DNA of 64,000 bases from Chitinophaga pollutisoli (GTDB lineage: Bacteria > Bacteroidota > Bacteroidia > Chitinophagales > Chitinophagaceae): contig NZ_CP149822.1 of assembly GCF_038396755.1 (NCBI RefSeq), forward strand, positions 2,790,001 through 2,854,000, in the 5' to 3' direction. The notes under the pieces were generated by a model, which worked only from the letters and a program-made list of their open reading frames with translations, was not told the origin of the DNA and made no database searches. The position numbers and the translations under genes were made by a program. Below, piece after piece: positions 19,285 to 28,941 of the stretch (the first letter of the stretch is position 1; each line of letters opens with the position of its first letter).

Positions 19285-19634
19285 GGCTGTTCTTTTCTAC
19301 CGGCTTCCCTGGCGAGTTTATCTAAAATTACCGAAAATTTAGGCTGGAGGGTAGCGAAATCGGGGATTTTTTTGTCGAGGTAGATAAAAAACACGGCCAT
19401 CTGGCGGGAGTTGGCGGCGAGGGCGTCGTACAGGACTTGTTTCTGGAGGCGATAGGTTTCGCGGCCCAGGCGTTTGATACGGTTACGGTCCACCGCATGG
19501 GGGAACTTGCGGGCCGATACGCTGAAGCCGGCCTGAACGGGGTATTTGTCCGTTGTGAGGCTGGCGGGCATGAAGATGACGCGATAAGGGAAAATAGAAA
19601 ACGCTTTTCCTTCACGAAAAAGCGTTTCAATCAT
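19281..19634 (-). CDS. rnpA: Ribonuclease P protein component
   Basis: The protein subunit of RNase P, which matures tRNA 5' ends. The RNA-binding signature [12 protein letters not shown] is intact. The first ATG in frame is at 19634, but the conserved N-terminus continues upstream: reading to 19688 gives YSFNKEEKLKSRK directly before [10 protein letters not shown]. No ATG, GTG or TTG lies in that stretch; an ATT at 19686-19688, 17 bases after the rpmH stop, is the likeliest initiator. The coordinates given are the conservative ones. It sits between rpmH and yidD, the classical order. Confidence 0.9.
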   Translation of the reverse strand: MIETLFREGKAFSIFPYRVIFMPASLTTDKYPVQAGFSVSARKFPHAVDRNRIKRLGRETYRLQKQVLYDALAANSRQMAVFFIYLDKKIPDFATLQPKFSVILDKLAREAGRKEQP

Positions 19635-19705
19635 TTTCCTGCTCTTTAACTTCTCTTCTTTATTAAAAGAATAAGTTTTTATGGCAATATGAGTTGATGA
19701 CGAAA

Positions 19706-19861
19706 TTATTTCAGCTTGCGCTCGTCAGATACGGTCAGTTTTTTACGACCTTTAGCTCTGCGGGATGCCAATACTTTACGTCCGTTGGCAGTTTCCATTC
19801 TCTTTCTGAAACCGTGTACGCTCTTTCTGCGTCTGTTGTGCGGTTGAAAAGTACGTTTCAT
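19706..19861 (-). CDS. rpmH: 50S ribosomal protein L34
   Basis: A 51-residue, very basic protein with the universal [12 protein letters not shown] start and [20 protein letters not shown] core. First gene of rpmH-rnpA-yidD. Confidence 0.97.
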   Translation of the reverse strand: MKRTFQPHNRRRKSVHGFRKRMETANGRKVLASRRAKGRKKLTVSDERKLK

Positions 19862-20051
19862 CGTTTTTTAATATTTTCTACTTGTACTTAAAAACTTGTT
19901 TACCCATCCGTTTTTCGGGCGGGCAGACTGTGATCAGCCCCGTTTAAAACGGAAGGCAAAGGTAGGTTAAATAAATTTAAAAATGAAAAGCAGGGGATAG
20001 AAAATTCAAACTTTGAAAAGATTTTCTTTCTAAGCCCATGATTTTCAGTAT

Positions 20052-20082
20052 AAAAAAAGGGCCCTGCTTTTGACCAGGGCCC
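20052..20082 (-). terminator. Terminator after the skp/ompH genes
   Basis: Stem GGGCCCTG / CAGGGCCC with an 8-nt loop and T7 on the minus strand, 20 bases after the stop. Confidence 0.88.
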
Positions 20083-20103
20083 CTATCTTAATGATTTTCA
20101 GCA

Positions 20104-20640
20104 CTATTTAGCGGCAGCGGGAGCTGCGGTAGCAGGTACGCCCAGCTTGGCTTTAACAGGCGCCAGGATGTCGTCGGCAGCGGGAGAAACCAGGAGGGAT
20201 CCACCGGAGTTGTCGATAACATAAGCGTAGCCTTTTTCTTTGGCAACGTCTTCGATCGCTTTGCGGGCTTTATCGTAAACGGGTTTCAGCAGTTCGTTTT
20301 GTTTCTGGCCGATTTTTTCACGGGCGGATTCTTCGTACAGCTGGATTCTTTTCTGCAGTTCCTGGATTTCTTTGATCTTCACTTCCTTCATCGTTTCGCT
20401 CTCTTCTTTGGGAGAATTTTCGAAATCCTTCATTTTTTTATTGTATTCAGCCACCAGTGAACCGCTTTCTTTTTCGAGGGTACCAGCGAAAGTTTCAATA
20501 TCAGTCTGCGCTTTTTTATACTCCGGCATCGCTTCGATCAGGGCCTGGGTGTTAATGTGCGCGATTTTGGTCTGTGCATTGGCCTTCACGCTGAAAAACC
20601 CGGTGAACGCAACAATAGCGATGATTACATACTTCTTCAT
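20104..20640 (-). CDS. OmpH/Skp family periplasmic chaperone (second copy)
   Basis: Signal peptide MKKYVIIAIVAFTGFFSVKANA, then a long charged coiled coil (about 50-125) between the two short strands of the Skp body (KIAHINTQALI and GYAYVIDNSGG). 178 aa, with an Ala/Pro-rich tail. Holds outer-membrane proteins on their way to BamA. Last of the uppS-bamA-skp-skp run. Confidence 0.92.
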   Translation of the reverse strand: MKKYVIIAIVAFTGFFSVKANAQTKIAHINTQALIEAMPEYKKAQTDIETFAGTLEKESGSLVAEYNKKMKDFENSPKEESETMKEVKIKEIQELQKRIQLYEESAREKIGQKQNELLKPVYDKARKAIEDVAKEKGYAYVIDNSGGSLLVSPAADDILAPVKAKLGVPATAAPAAAK

Positions 20641-20706
20641 GATGTTGTCTAGTTGTTTAAAAGAATGTAGAATGTTTAATTTTTATAGGTCTGTTGTCTC
20701 AAGGGA

Positions 20707-21222
20707 TCATTTGTTGACACCCAACGCTTTCAGAATCTCTTCGCTCTTGTCCAGTTTCGGATCAGCGAAAATCACCGTGATGCCGCCGGACTTATCAAGC
20801 ACAAAGTCGTACATCCTGCTGGTAGCCAGCTTCTGAACGGCATTGTAAATCTTGTCCTGGATGGGCTTCACGAGCTCTTCACGTTTCTTGAACAGGTCGC
20901 CTTCGTATCCGAATCTTTTCTTCTGCAGGTCTTTGGCTTCCTTCTCACGGGCGATGATCTCATCTTCCCGCTTCCTTTTGAGATCGTCGGTCAGCATCAC
21001 CGATTCGGCCTGGTAGGATTTATACATCTTGTCCACTTCCTGGAACTGGGCGTCGATTTCCTTCTGCCACTGTTCCGCTACCGCGTCGAGCTTCTTCTGC
21101 GCGTCTTTGTAGTCGGGGATGCTTTCCAGGATGTATTTCGTATCTATTACACAATACCGCTGTGCAAAAGCGCCTCCGAAGGCACCCAGCACTAAAATCA
21201 TGGTAATTAAGATTCTTTTCAT
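20707..21222 (-). CDS. OmpH/Skp family periplasmic chaperone (first copy)
   Basis: Signal peptide MKRILITMILVLGAFGGAFA, then RYCVIDTKYILESIPDYKDAQ, the coiled-coil tentacle (about 45-120) and MYDFVLDKSGG. About 171 aa. The ATG at 21222 was preferred over one at 21288, which would overlap bamA and put 22 residues before the signal peptide. Directly downstream of bamA; the paralogue at 20104 follows. Confidence 0.92.
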   Translation of the reverse strand: MKRILITMILVLGAFGGAFAQRYCVIDTKYILESIPDYKDAQKKLDAVAEQWQKEIDAQFQEVDKMYKSYQAESVMLTDDLKRKREDEIIAREKEAKDLQKKRFGYEGDLFKKREELVKPIQDKIYNAVQKLATSRMYDFVLDKSGGITVIFADPKLDKSEEILKALGVNK

Positions 21223-21274
21223 CGGTCGTAATGTTTTAAGCGAAAAACAGGCTTCGCAATATATAATAATTTTC

Positions 21275-24016
21275 TTATTCCGGCTCAAAGCCCAGCATGA
21301 ACGTAAATTTAGCTGCGTCTTTCATACCGCCTCCAGGCCTTAATCTATCCAAACCTATGCCATAGTCGAAGCCGAGCAGACCGAACATGGGGAGATAGAA
21401 CCGCGCACCCAGACCAACTGACCGGCGAAGACGGAACGGATCATATTCCTTGATATCCTGGTAACCGTTGGCGGCTTCGAGGAACATCAGGCCGAAGATC
21501 GTGGAGCTTGGGTTGAGGCTGAAGGGATAACGCAGTTCCACGACATATTTATTAAACATCGAGAAGCCGGAATATCCTGCCGGCGGCGCACCGCTTTCCG
21601 GATTGAGCTTCGGATTGGAAGTGTAATACACCGGGTAACCGCGCTGCGAGATGATATCACGGTCATACACCGCGAAGTTGCTCAGACCGTCGCCACCCAG
21701 CTCGAAGCGGCCGAAGGGCGAAAGCGTGGTGCGGTTATTATACGCGCCTACGTAACCGAACTTGGCAGCCACTTTCAGTACCAGCGACTTGTTGTCGGTA
21801 CCGCGCGGGCGGGAAAGGGGAACGTACCATTCGGCGTTCAGGCGGTATTTCTGGTATTCGATGAATTTGAACTGTTCCGCGATCGGCAGGGATTTGTAAT
21901 CCTTGTCGGGGTTCAGCACCGAGTAAGGCGGTGTGAACTGGCCGAACAGCATGAAGCTGGAACCGCTGCGGGGGAAGATCTGCTGGTCAACCGAAGAACG
22001 TGCCAGGGTCAGGCGGAGCGAAAGGTTATTGGCCGTACCGTTGTCGAAGCCTTCCATCCCGAAGTAGTTGAAATCTTTCAGCTGGTAGCGCTGATAGTTC
22101 AGGGAGTACATGAGGGAGAAGAAGTCGTCGGGCCATTTCAGCTGCTTACCGATGGAAACGGAACCGCCGAGTACCCGGAAGTAAGCGCCTTTGTTGGCCA
22201 CGGGCATATTATAATATTCCGCGAAGGCGTTCGGGTTCTGGTAAGTGCTGTAGAAGCTCACGGAGAAGGGGTTACGCTTCTTTCCGCCGAGCCAGGGCTC
22301 GGTGAACGAGAAGTTGTAGGAGCGGTAAGCCTTACCGTTGGAGGAGATACGCACGCTCAGCTTCTGGCCGTCGCCGGAGGGCAGCGGGTCCCAGGTTTCT
22401 TTTCTGAAGATGTTGCGCAGCGAGAAGTTGTTGAACGTTACGCCGAGGGTACCGGTCAGACCGATGTACCCGCCCCAGCCTGCGGAAAGCTCCAGCTGGT
22501 CGTTCGCTCTTTCTTCCACTTTATAGTCGATGTCTACCGTTCCTTCCTGCACGTTGGGAACGGGGTTGATGCCGATGGTTTCGGGGTTGAAGAAGCCGAG
22601 CTGGGAAATTTCACGTTGGGAACGGATGAGGTTCTGACGGCTGAATTTATCGCCGGGCATGGTCCGCAGTTCGCGGCGGATCACGTGCTCGTTGGTTTTT
22701 TCGTTACCCGCGATGCGGATGTCTTTAATGGTGGCCTGGGGCCCTTCCTGCATACGGATCTCAAAGTCGATGGTATCGCCCCGGATGCCGATCTCCACAG
22801 GGTCTACCTGGAAGAAGAGGTAACCATCGTCCATGTACAGCGAGCTGATGTCGCCGCCTTCGGGGCCGGGAGGCGTTCCCAGGCGTTTGTTCAGCAGTTC
22901 CAGGTTGTACACGTCGCCTTTGCGGATGCCCATCGCGCGCGACAAGATGGTGTCGCTGTACACGGAGTTGCCCCGCCAGGTGATGGTGCCGAAGTAATAT
23001 TTCTTGCCTTCGTCCACCTTCATTTCGATGTTCAGGTTTCCTTTGGCGTTATTATACAGCGTATCGTCCACGATCTGGAAATCGCGGTGGCCTTTGGAGT
23101 TGTAGTAGGCGATGATCTTTTCCTTGTCTTCCTCGTATTTGGTGTCGTTGAACTTGGCAGAAGAGAAGAGGTGGAAGCGGAAGTAAGGATCAAGCTTCTG
23201 GAGGGTGCGGGTGGCGGAAAGGTAACCCATTTCCTTCCAGTAGTTATCGGTGGTGGCCATGCTGTCGACCCAGGCGGCAGCGTTGTCCGGATAAAGGGTG
23301 AAGCGGCTCAGCTCCTTGGTACCCTTCATTTTCTTTTTGATCGTGTTATCGGCTACGTTATAGTTGTGTACGATGTTGATGTCGTTCACCTTCACCTTGT
23401 GGCCTTTGTCCACGATGAAGTATACGGTAGCGGAGTTGATGGCCGGCGGGGGATCCTTGCGGATATCCATTTTCATGGAAACGTTGCGGTAGCCCTTGTC
23501 GGCGTAATATTTACGGATAACATTGTAGGTGTTCTGCTGCATGGCTTCGGTTACCACGGAGCCTTTGCGGATGGCGGCTTTGGTGGTCAGCTCGTCACCA
23601 TCGGATTTTTTGATTCCTTTCCAGTAGAAGTTCGACATGCGCGGTTTTTCCACGAGGGAAATTTCCAGCCAGATTTTTTCTCCTTCAATTTTGGTGATGT
23701 AAATCGCGATGTTGGAAAAAAGTCGTTGTCCCCAGAGCGCCTGGATGGCCTTGGCGAAGTGGTCGCCGGGCAGCACTACCTTGTCGCCCACATTGAGGCC
23801 GGAGAGGGACAGGAGGAGGGATTTGTCGAGAAATTCGGTGCCGGAAACGGCGATATCGGCAATCTCGTACTGTTGTGGGTTGCCCAGGGACCAGGGGCTG
23901 ATGTCTGCCGGTTGGCTCGGCAGCGGTACCGTATCCCTTTGTTGGGCACGCACAGTTAACCCCGCGCTGCAACATAAAACTACGGCCAGTAGGCTTTTAG
24001 GAAACAATTTCTTCAT
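21275..24016 (-). CDS. bamA: Outer membrane protein assembly factor BamA
   Basis: The essential outer-membrane barrel insertase. A signal peptide ([21 protein letters not shown]) is followed by five POTRA domains (about 50-470) and a C-terminal 16-strand barrel ending in TFMLGFEPE. About 913 aa from the ATG at 24016; the frame is open to 24142, but the signal peptide fixes the start. It overlaps the end of uppS by 20 bases, the standard Bacteroidota arrangement. Confidence 0.95.
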   Translation of the reverse strand: MKKLFPKSLLAVVLCCSAGLTVRAQQRDTVPLPSQPADISPWSLGNPQQYEIADIAVSGTEFLDKSLLLSLSGLNVGDKVVLPGDHFAKAIQALWGQRLFSNIAIYITKIEGEKIWLEISLVEKPRMSNFYWKGIKKSDGDELTTKAAIRKGSVVTEAMQQNTYNVIRKYYADKGYRNVSMKMDIRKDPPPAINSATVYFIVDKGHKVKVNDINIVHNYNVADNTIKKKMKGTKELSRFTLYPDNAAAWVDSMATTDNYWKEMGYLSATRTLQKLDPYFRFHLFSSAKFNDTKYEEDKEKIIAYYNSKGHRDFQIVDDTLYNNAKGNLNIEMKVDEGKKYYFGTITWRGNSVYSDTILSRAMGIRKGDVYNLELLNKRLGTPPGPEGGDISSLYMDDGYLFFQVDPVEIGIRGDTIDFEIRMQEGPQATIKDIRIAGNEKTNEHVIRRELRTMPGDKFSRQNLIRSQREISQLGFFNPETIGINPVPNVQEGTVDIDYKVEERANDQLELSAGWGGYIGLTGTLGVTFNNFSLRNIFRKETWDPLPSGDGQKLSVRISSNGKAYRSYNFSFTEPWLGGKKRNPFSVSFYSTYQNPNAFAEYYNMPVANKGAYFRVLGGSVSIGKQLKWPDDFFSLMYSLNYQRYQLKDFNYFGMEGFDNGTANNLSLRLTLARSSVDQQIFPRSGSSFMLFGQFTPPYSVLNPDKDYKSLPIAEQFKFIEYQKYRLNAEWYVPLSRPRGTDNKSLVLKVAAKFGYVGAYNNRTTLSPFGRFELGGDGLSNFAVYDRDIISQRGYPVYYTSNPKLNPESGAPPAGYSGFSMFNKYVVELRYPFSLNPSSTIFGLMFLEAANGYQDIKEYDPFRLRRSVGLGARFYLPMFGLLGFDYGIGLDRLRPGGGMKDAAKFTFMLGFEPE

Positions 24017-24757
24017 TCTGCTGTATTTGTTCGCTTGTTTTGCCGAATCTACGTTCTCTGTTTTGATAATTGAGGATGGCTTCGTAAAGATTTTCCTTGC
24101 GGAAGTCGGGCCAGCGGGTATTGGTGAAATACAGTTCCGCATAGGCGATCTGGTACAAAAGGAAATTGCTGATACGGTGTTCCCCTGAGGTCCTGATCAT
24201 CAGCTCGGGATCGGGAAGTTGGGAGGTGCTGAGATATTTGGACCAGCTTTCGTGGTTGATATCTTCCGGATTGATTTTTCCTTCTTTCGCATCCCGTGCG
24301 ATTGCGCGCACGGCTTCCAATATTTCCCAACGGGAACTGTAGCTGAGGGCCATCACGAGATTAAGGCCCGCGTTCGGGGCCGTGATTTCGCGTGCTTCCT
24401 CCAGTTCGCGCTGGCAATGGGGGGCAGCATGTTCATGTCGCCAATCACATGCAGCCGGATATTATTGCGGTTGAGGGTGTCCACTTCCTTGCGGATGGTG
24501 GTCACCAACAGCTCCATAATGCCGTTGACTTCGTAAACCGGGCGGTCCCAGTTTTCGGTAGAAAATGCGTATAGTGTCAGGTATTCGATGCCCAGTTCGG
24601 CACAACCCTCCACGATATCACGCACACTTTCCACTCCCTGATGATGCCCGTACAGCCGGTCCTGACCCCGCTCCTTGGCCCATCGGCCGTTACCGTCCAT
24701 GATAATGGCGATGTGTCGGGGCAGTCGTTGCAGGTCTAATTGATCCTTCAAACTCAT
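23997..24757 (-). pseudogene. uppS: Isoprenyl transferase UppS, reading frame interrupted
   Basis: Makes undecaprenyl diphosphate, the lipid carrier of cell-wall synthesis. The N-terminal half has the catalytic IIMDGNGRWAK and ENWDRP; the C-terminal half has [20 protein letters not shown]. The first frame runs wrong after DMNMLPP. Adding one C to the six-C run (24419-24424, read on the minus strand) restores [15 protein letters not shown] and a full protein of about 253 aa. No second uppS is visible here and the enzyme is essential, so a miscount in the sequence is more likely than a dead gene. Confidence 0.9.
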
Positions 24758-24798
24758 GACTAAATCAGGCGTATTAATACAGATTTACTAAAAGTGTG

Positions 24799-24806
24799 CA
24801 AAGATA
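24799..24806 (-). promoter_or_regulatory. -7 box upstream of uppS
   Basis: TATCTTTG within TTTGTATCTTTGCAC on the minus strand, about 42 bases before the uppS ATG. It matches TAnnTTTG; a -33 box is not clear. Confidence 0.4.
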
Positions 24807-24895
24807 CAAAAATAACTTTATGGCCTTTCCTGCAAAGGGGGCGGGCCGTTTTAACGTAGTTTTAACGGGAAGTGCCGTCCGCAGAGGGTTAGGGG

Positions 24896-25759
24896 TTAAA
24901 ATTTACAGTGGTAGGAGGTGAAAAGGATGCCCAGGGTGAGCTCTATAGTGGCAAATTGGTCTTTGTCGCGGCTGTTGCCCCGCTGCCGGCCCGCCACCCC
25001 GATGGGCGGATTGCTGGTAACGGTGGACCGGTCCTGGAGAATGGCGGCCATCGTGGCGCTACCATCGGGCTTGGTGACAAAATTCCCGATCCCGGCGTAA
25101 GTGGTGCTCACGTCGTCCAGGTAATCCGTCTGTGCAAAACGGAAAAGCACCTCCAGTCCCAGGTTCAAACGGCGGTTTAAGCTGTATTTCACCCCGCCGC
25201 CCATCAAAAACGCGAAATTAAAGAGGGAATATGGCTTCCTGTCGGGATAGGCCGCCGAACGCTGCCCCTCCGTCCCCAAAGGCTGCAGGTAGAATTTCTG
25301 GTCGTTATAGTACGCGTAAGGGTTAAAATGAAACGCCGACGCGCCCACCGTCAGGTAAGGCGAGAATCGGTAGTCGTCGCTCCCTGGCTCAAACCGGAAA
25401 AAGTTAAAATCCCCTTGCAATGCCAACTCAAATATGTTTGAGTTGAAGCTGAGGTTGCGTTTCCGCTGGAAGTCGTTCTCGCTGTATACGTCCGAATATC
25501 CCACGTTCATGTAACGGAAATGGGCCCGGGCGCCGATATAGTCATTGAAATATTTCCTGTAAAAAATGCCGACCGCCGGCTTGGGCGACTTCAAACCGCC
25601 ATGGGTGTTAAGATCCCCGAAATAATGGGATGCCCCGGCCGTAAAGCCCAGTTCCCCCACATAGCTCAGCTCCTGCTGCGCCGCGGCCTTTTGGAGCCAT
25701 CCGGCGCAAAGGAGGACCGCTATCCCGGTTGTTTTACTTAAAAATCGCGTGATCAGCAT
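24896..25759 (-). CDS. PorG/DUF6089-like outer-membrane protein
   Basis: A secreted beta-barrel-like protein of about 287 aa. Signal peptide at the start (MLITRFLSKTTGIAVLLCAGW), then GELGFTAGASHYFGDLN, the opening of the DUF6089/PorG family, and regularly alternating strands ending ELTLGILFTSYHCKF. In Porphyromonas gingivalis porG sits directly beside uppS-bamA-ompH and acts in type IX secretion; the same neighbourhood is seen here. No other T9SS core gene is in the window, so the secretion role is inferred. The start at 25759 was chosen for the signal peptide; 25807 is possible. Confidence 0.82.
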   Translation of the reverse strand: MLITRFLSKTTGIAVLLCAGWLQKAAAQQELSYVGELGFTAGASHYFGDLNTHGGLKSPKPAVGIFYRKYFNDYIGARAHFRYMNVGYSDVYSENDFQRKRNLSFNSNIFELALQGDFNFFRFEPGSDDYRFSPYLTVGASAFHFNPYAYYNDQKFYLQPLGTEGQRSAAYPDRKPYSLFNFAFLMGGGVKYSLNRRLNLGLEVLFRFAQTDYLDDVSTTYAGIGNFVTKPDGSATMAAILQDRSTVTSNPPIGVAGRQRGNSRDKDQFATIELTLGILFTSYHCKF

Positions 25760-25816
25760 AAATATGTGTAAAACGTAATTTAGGGCTTTTTGGTATGACA
25801 AATACATGCCACGCCA

Positions 25817-26707
25817 TTATTTACCCCTTGCATTCCGCGTATCGATCCCCCACAACAGCTTGTCTCTCAACGTATGTAAGAAATTACTTTCGTTCAGGCG
25901 CAAGAGTTGAATCGTGAAATCCTCCTTCTTCACCGCCAGCTGCACGCGGTTGTCGATCACCTCCATCCGCGAATCCAGGGTGCAGATGAACTGGTCGGAT
26001 CGGCCCTCCACTTCAAAGGAGATCACGTTATCGTCGGGCACCACGATGGGCCGGACGTTCAGGTTGTGGGGCGCCACCGGCGTGATCACGAAGCTTGCCG
26101 CTTCGGGGAACACGATCGGTCCGCCGCAGCTCAGGGAATACCCTGTTGAACCGGTTGGCGTGGCCACGATGAGCCCGTCTGCCCAATAAGTATTCAAAAA
26201 TTCGCCGTTCAGGTAAGTATGGATCTTCACCATGGCGGAAGTATCTTTTTTGTGGATCGTGAACTCGTTGAGCGCGTAAGGCACATCCCCGAAAAGCGGG
26301 GTGCTCGCGTCGAGGTGGAGTAATGTCCGCTTATCGACCACATAGCTCCGGCTCACGAGGGAGTCCACCACTTCGTGCACCGCATTCCGCCCGATGCCCG
26401 CCAAAAAGCCCAGCCGCCCGAAATTCACGCCCATTACGGGAATGTTCTTGTCGCGGATAAAACTCACTGTGTCGAGCAGGGTACCGTCGCCGCCCAGACT
26501 TACCAGGAATTCGATGCGGCCGTCGAGGTCTTCGGCCCGGGAAAAAGTATTGGTATCCGGTGAAAACTGGATGTGCGCGCAGAGCTCCTTATAAACGGGC
26601 TCATACACGACAGGCACTATTTCCTGCCGGGCCAGTTCATTCAGCAACAGTTGTATATCTTCCAGGTCTTCTTTAACAAAGCCGCGGCTGTAAAGGGCTA
26701 CATGCAT
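25817..26707 (-). CDS. nadK: NAD kinase
   Basis: Phosphorylates NAD+ to NADP+. Shows the GGDGTLLDTV motif (about residue 76), the GVNFGRLGFLA loop and TPTGSTGYSLSCGGPIV. 296 aa, usual. It begins immediately after the stop of the BamA-like gene and is followed by the porG-like gene. Confidence 0.96.
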   Translation of the reverse strand: MHVALYSRGFVKEDLEDIQLLLNELARQEIVPVVYEPVYKELCAHIQFSPDTNTFSRAEDLDGRIEFLVSLGGDGTLLDTVSFIRDKNIPVMGVNFGRLGFLAGIGRNAVHEVVDSLVSRSYVVDKRTLLHLDASTPLFGDVPYALNEFTIHKKDTSAMVKIHTYLNGEFLNTYWADGLIVATPTGSTGYSLSCGGPIVFPEAASFVITPVAPHNLNVRPIVVPDDNVISFEVEGRSDQFICTLDSRMEVIDNRVQLAVKKEDFTIQLLRLNESNFLHTLRDKLLWGIDTRNARGK

Positions 26708-28146
26708 TTACATATCCAGTTTAGCGTGTAAAAATAGTCCTTTTTCTCCCAATTGGTTGATACTGTATTCGAACCGGATACAGGTATCGTAAAAAGACAC
26801 AACATCCAGCCCCAGTCCGGCGGTATACAGCATCCGGTTGCTGAGATCGCCGCGCAGCCCGAGCTTCGAATATCCATACCCCATATCCCCGTAAGCCTTC
26901 GCCAGTACGCGGATCGGCAGGTTGCTGAATTTCTTCGGCACGATCGGCAACCTCACTTTGAAATTAAGCAATTCCCGCCGCAGGGTGTTTTTCAGGATGA
27001 AGAACGCCGTTCCGTCCACCACATAATATTCCAGGCCGCGCAGGTAATCGTCGCCATATCCCAACGCCCGCGACGCCGCGTAAGGCAGGTCATTCGGGAA
27101 CTTCACCTGTCCGAGAAGGCTCACCGCCCCGTAAGTTTTGGGAGCATATTGCCAGTATTTGGCGCCTTTCAGCCGGATTTTCACAAAATCGATGTCGTTC
27201 AACGGCCCCAGCCCTGCTTTCGATACCTCACCTCGGAACGATTGCCCCACCAGCGGATATTGCCAGCTGTCGGCCTGGATGTAATCCAGCCGGTACACGA
27301 GTTCCGCATAATGAACGGCTGTCCGCCCTTCGCCCAGGTAATTGGGATTCAGCCTGGCTACCGTGTCGGCTACATTCTCGCTGTGATACGTCAAAAAAGC
27401 CTGATGGCGCGTGGAAATGGCTTTGCGGTAAGTATAGCTCACCCCGAAAGCCATCTGCCGGCGCAGAAAATCGTCCTGCCGGAAGAATTGCTGCTTATTC
27501 TCTTCAGAAATATAATTGATTTCGCGGTTCCGGCTGAAAGACGCCGAAAACCCGATCCCGTGCCGCAGCTTGCGGTCGATGTACGGGAGCGTGTACCCGA
27601 GCACGAACTTCTGGGTGTAACCAAACGAAACATCGGTATACAGCTCATCGTTCCGCCCCGTCAGGTTATCCTGCCAGGCTTTGACGCCCACGTTCACGCG
27701 GCGGAGGCTTTTTTCTGTTCCACCCACCATTGGTTGAAGTTCCGGTCGGCCAGTTTGAAAACGGGGAACGCGAGGAGGTACCATCTTTCCCACACGTCGA
27801 ATACAATGTTGGCTTCGTTGCCGTTCCAGTCTTTAACATTGGTCAGCACGTTGAGGAACAGCGAAGTGTTGAGGAGTTGTTTACGATTGGTTTCGAGGAT
27901 GACCTGGAGGTTCCGGAGGCGGAGGGTATCTCCGGGTTTGATGCCGATTTCGCGGAGGATGATAGACCGGCGTGTGCGTTTGTTGCCGGTCACAACGATA
28001 TCCCGCACTACGATGTACGAAGTATCTTGCAGGATCGCGAGCTGTTCCGGCGCGGGCCGGGAGGCGGAGTCGCTGACCTGGGCACGGCCGGGCAGGGCGG
28101 CGAGCAGGCAGAGCAACAGGCCGGATATGTTAAAAACAGTGCGCAA
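26708..28146 (-). pseudogene. BamA/TamA-like outer-membrane protein, reading frame interrupted
   Basis: A short Omp85-like protein of about 479 aa if restored: signal peptide (MRTVFNISGLLLCLLAALPGRA), one POTRA-like domain (YIVVRDIVVTGNKRTRRSII), and a barrel ending in LGEKGLFLHAKLDM. The first frame stops after WWVEQKKASAA at 27694. Adding one A to the six-A run at 27703-27708 (read on the minus strand) gives WWVEQKKSLRRVNVG and joins the halves. It sits between the CBS gene and nadK. The client or partner is unknown; with a single POTRA it cannot replace bamA. Confidence 0.8.
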
Positions 28147-28165
28147 ACAGTTGCATTTTCGAAGA

Positions 28166-28828
28166 CTACATGCTGATGTAGTTCATGAGGAGGTCATAGT
28201 TCTTTTTGAGGAGATCTTCTTCCAACTCTTCACTGAACATGTATTTGATGGTATAATTGAATCTTTCGAAAGTGGCGATGAGGCCATGCATTTCCTGGCG
28301 GTTGGTTTTGAGCACCACTTCCAGCCGGGCGGTTGAGGGATTGGTGAGGGTATTTACGCTCAGGAGAGTGACTTCGTTACTTTCGGCGATGCGCGCGATT
28401 TCGCTGAGGCTGTAGTCGCGCGGCTCCATTTCCAGCACCACCACGCCGCCTGGTTCTTTCACGCCGTTGTATTGGGCGAACGCGGCCAGCAGGTTTTCGC
28501 GGGTGATCACGCCGAGATATTCACCCTCGCGCGAGATGACGGGGAGGGCGGAAATTTTTGTGTCGTAGAAGACTTTCAGCGCTTCGAAGAAGTGCGCGCC
28601 TTCGGGCACGGCGGGTTTCAGGGTACCTGGGGTGGAGGATTGGAGGAGCTGGTCGGGGTCTTCCCAGTCCAGCACCTGGTCTTCCTCCACGAGGTAGGCA
28701 TACTTATTATCCACCACCAGCGGCAAATGCGTCAGATGAAATTCATTCATGAGCCGAAGCGCTTTGGCACCCGTGTCCTGCGGCAGCAGCACGGGCACAA
28801 CGGTCGATATAAGTTCCTGCACCAACAT
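28166..28828 (-). CDS. CBS domain protein
   Basis: About 220 aa. Two CBS motifs (about residues 8-60 and 75-125; HLTHLPLVVD and KISALPVISREGEYLGVIT) are followed by an ACT-like C-terminal half. Such proteins sense adenine nucleotides. It heads the CBS - BamA-like - nadK - porG-like run on the minus strand. The start at 28828 (MLVQELIST) was chosen because upstream residues to 29041 have no family resemblance. Confidence 0.85.
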   Translation of the reverse strand: MLVQELISTVVPVLLPQDTGAKALRLMNEFHLTHLPLVVDNKYAYLVEEDQVLDWEDPDQLLQSSTPGTLKPAVPEGAHFFEALKVFYDTKISALPVISREGEYLGVITRENLLAAFAQYNGVKEPGGVVVLEMEPRDYSLSEIARIAESNEVTLLSVNTLTNPSTARLEVVLKTNRQEMHGLIATFERFNYTIKYMFSEELEEDLLKKNYDLLMNYISM

Positions 28829-28941
28829 AGAGATCGTGTTTCTTTTACAATAATAGCAAAGAATATTCCAATAGCCAGCGCGTGCGCTATTTAAATTACG
28901 GAATCGCGGAGCAATGGCGCGGCAGCGGTGACGGGCGGTTG

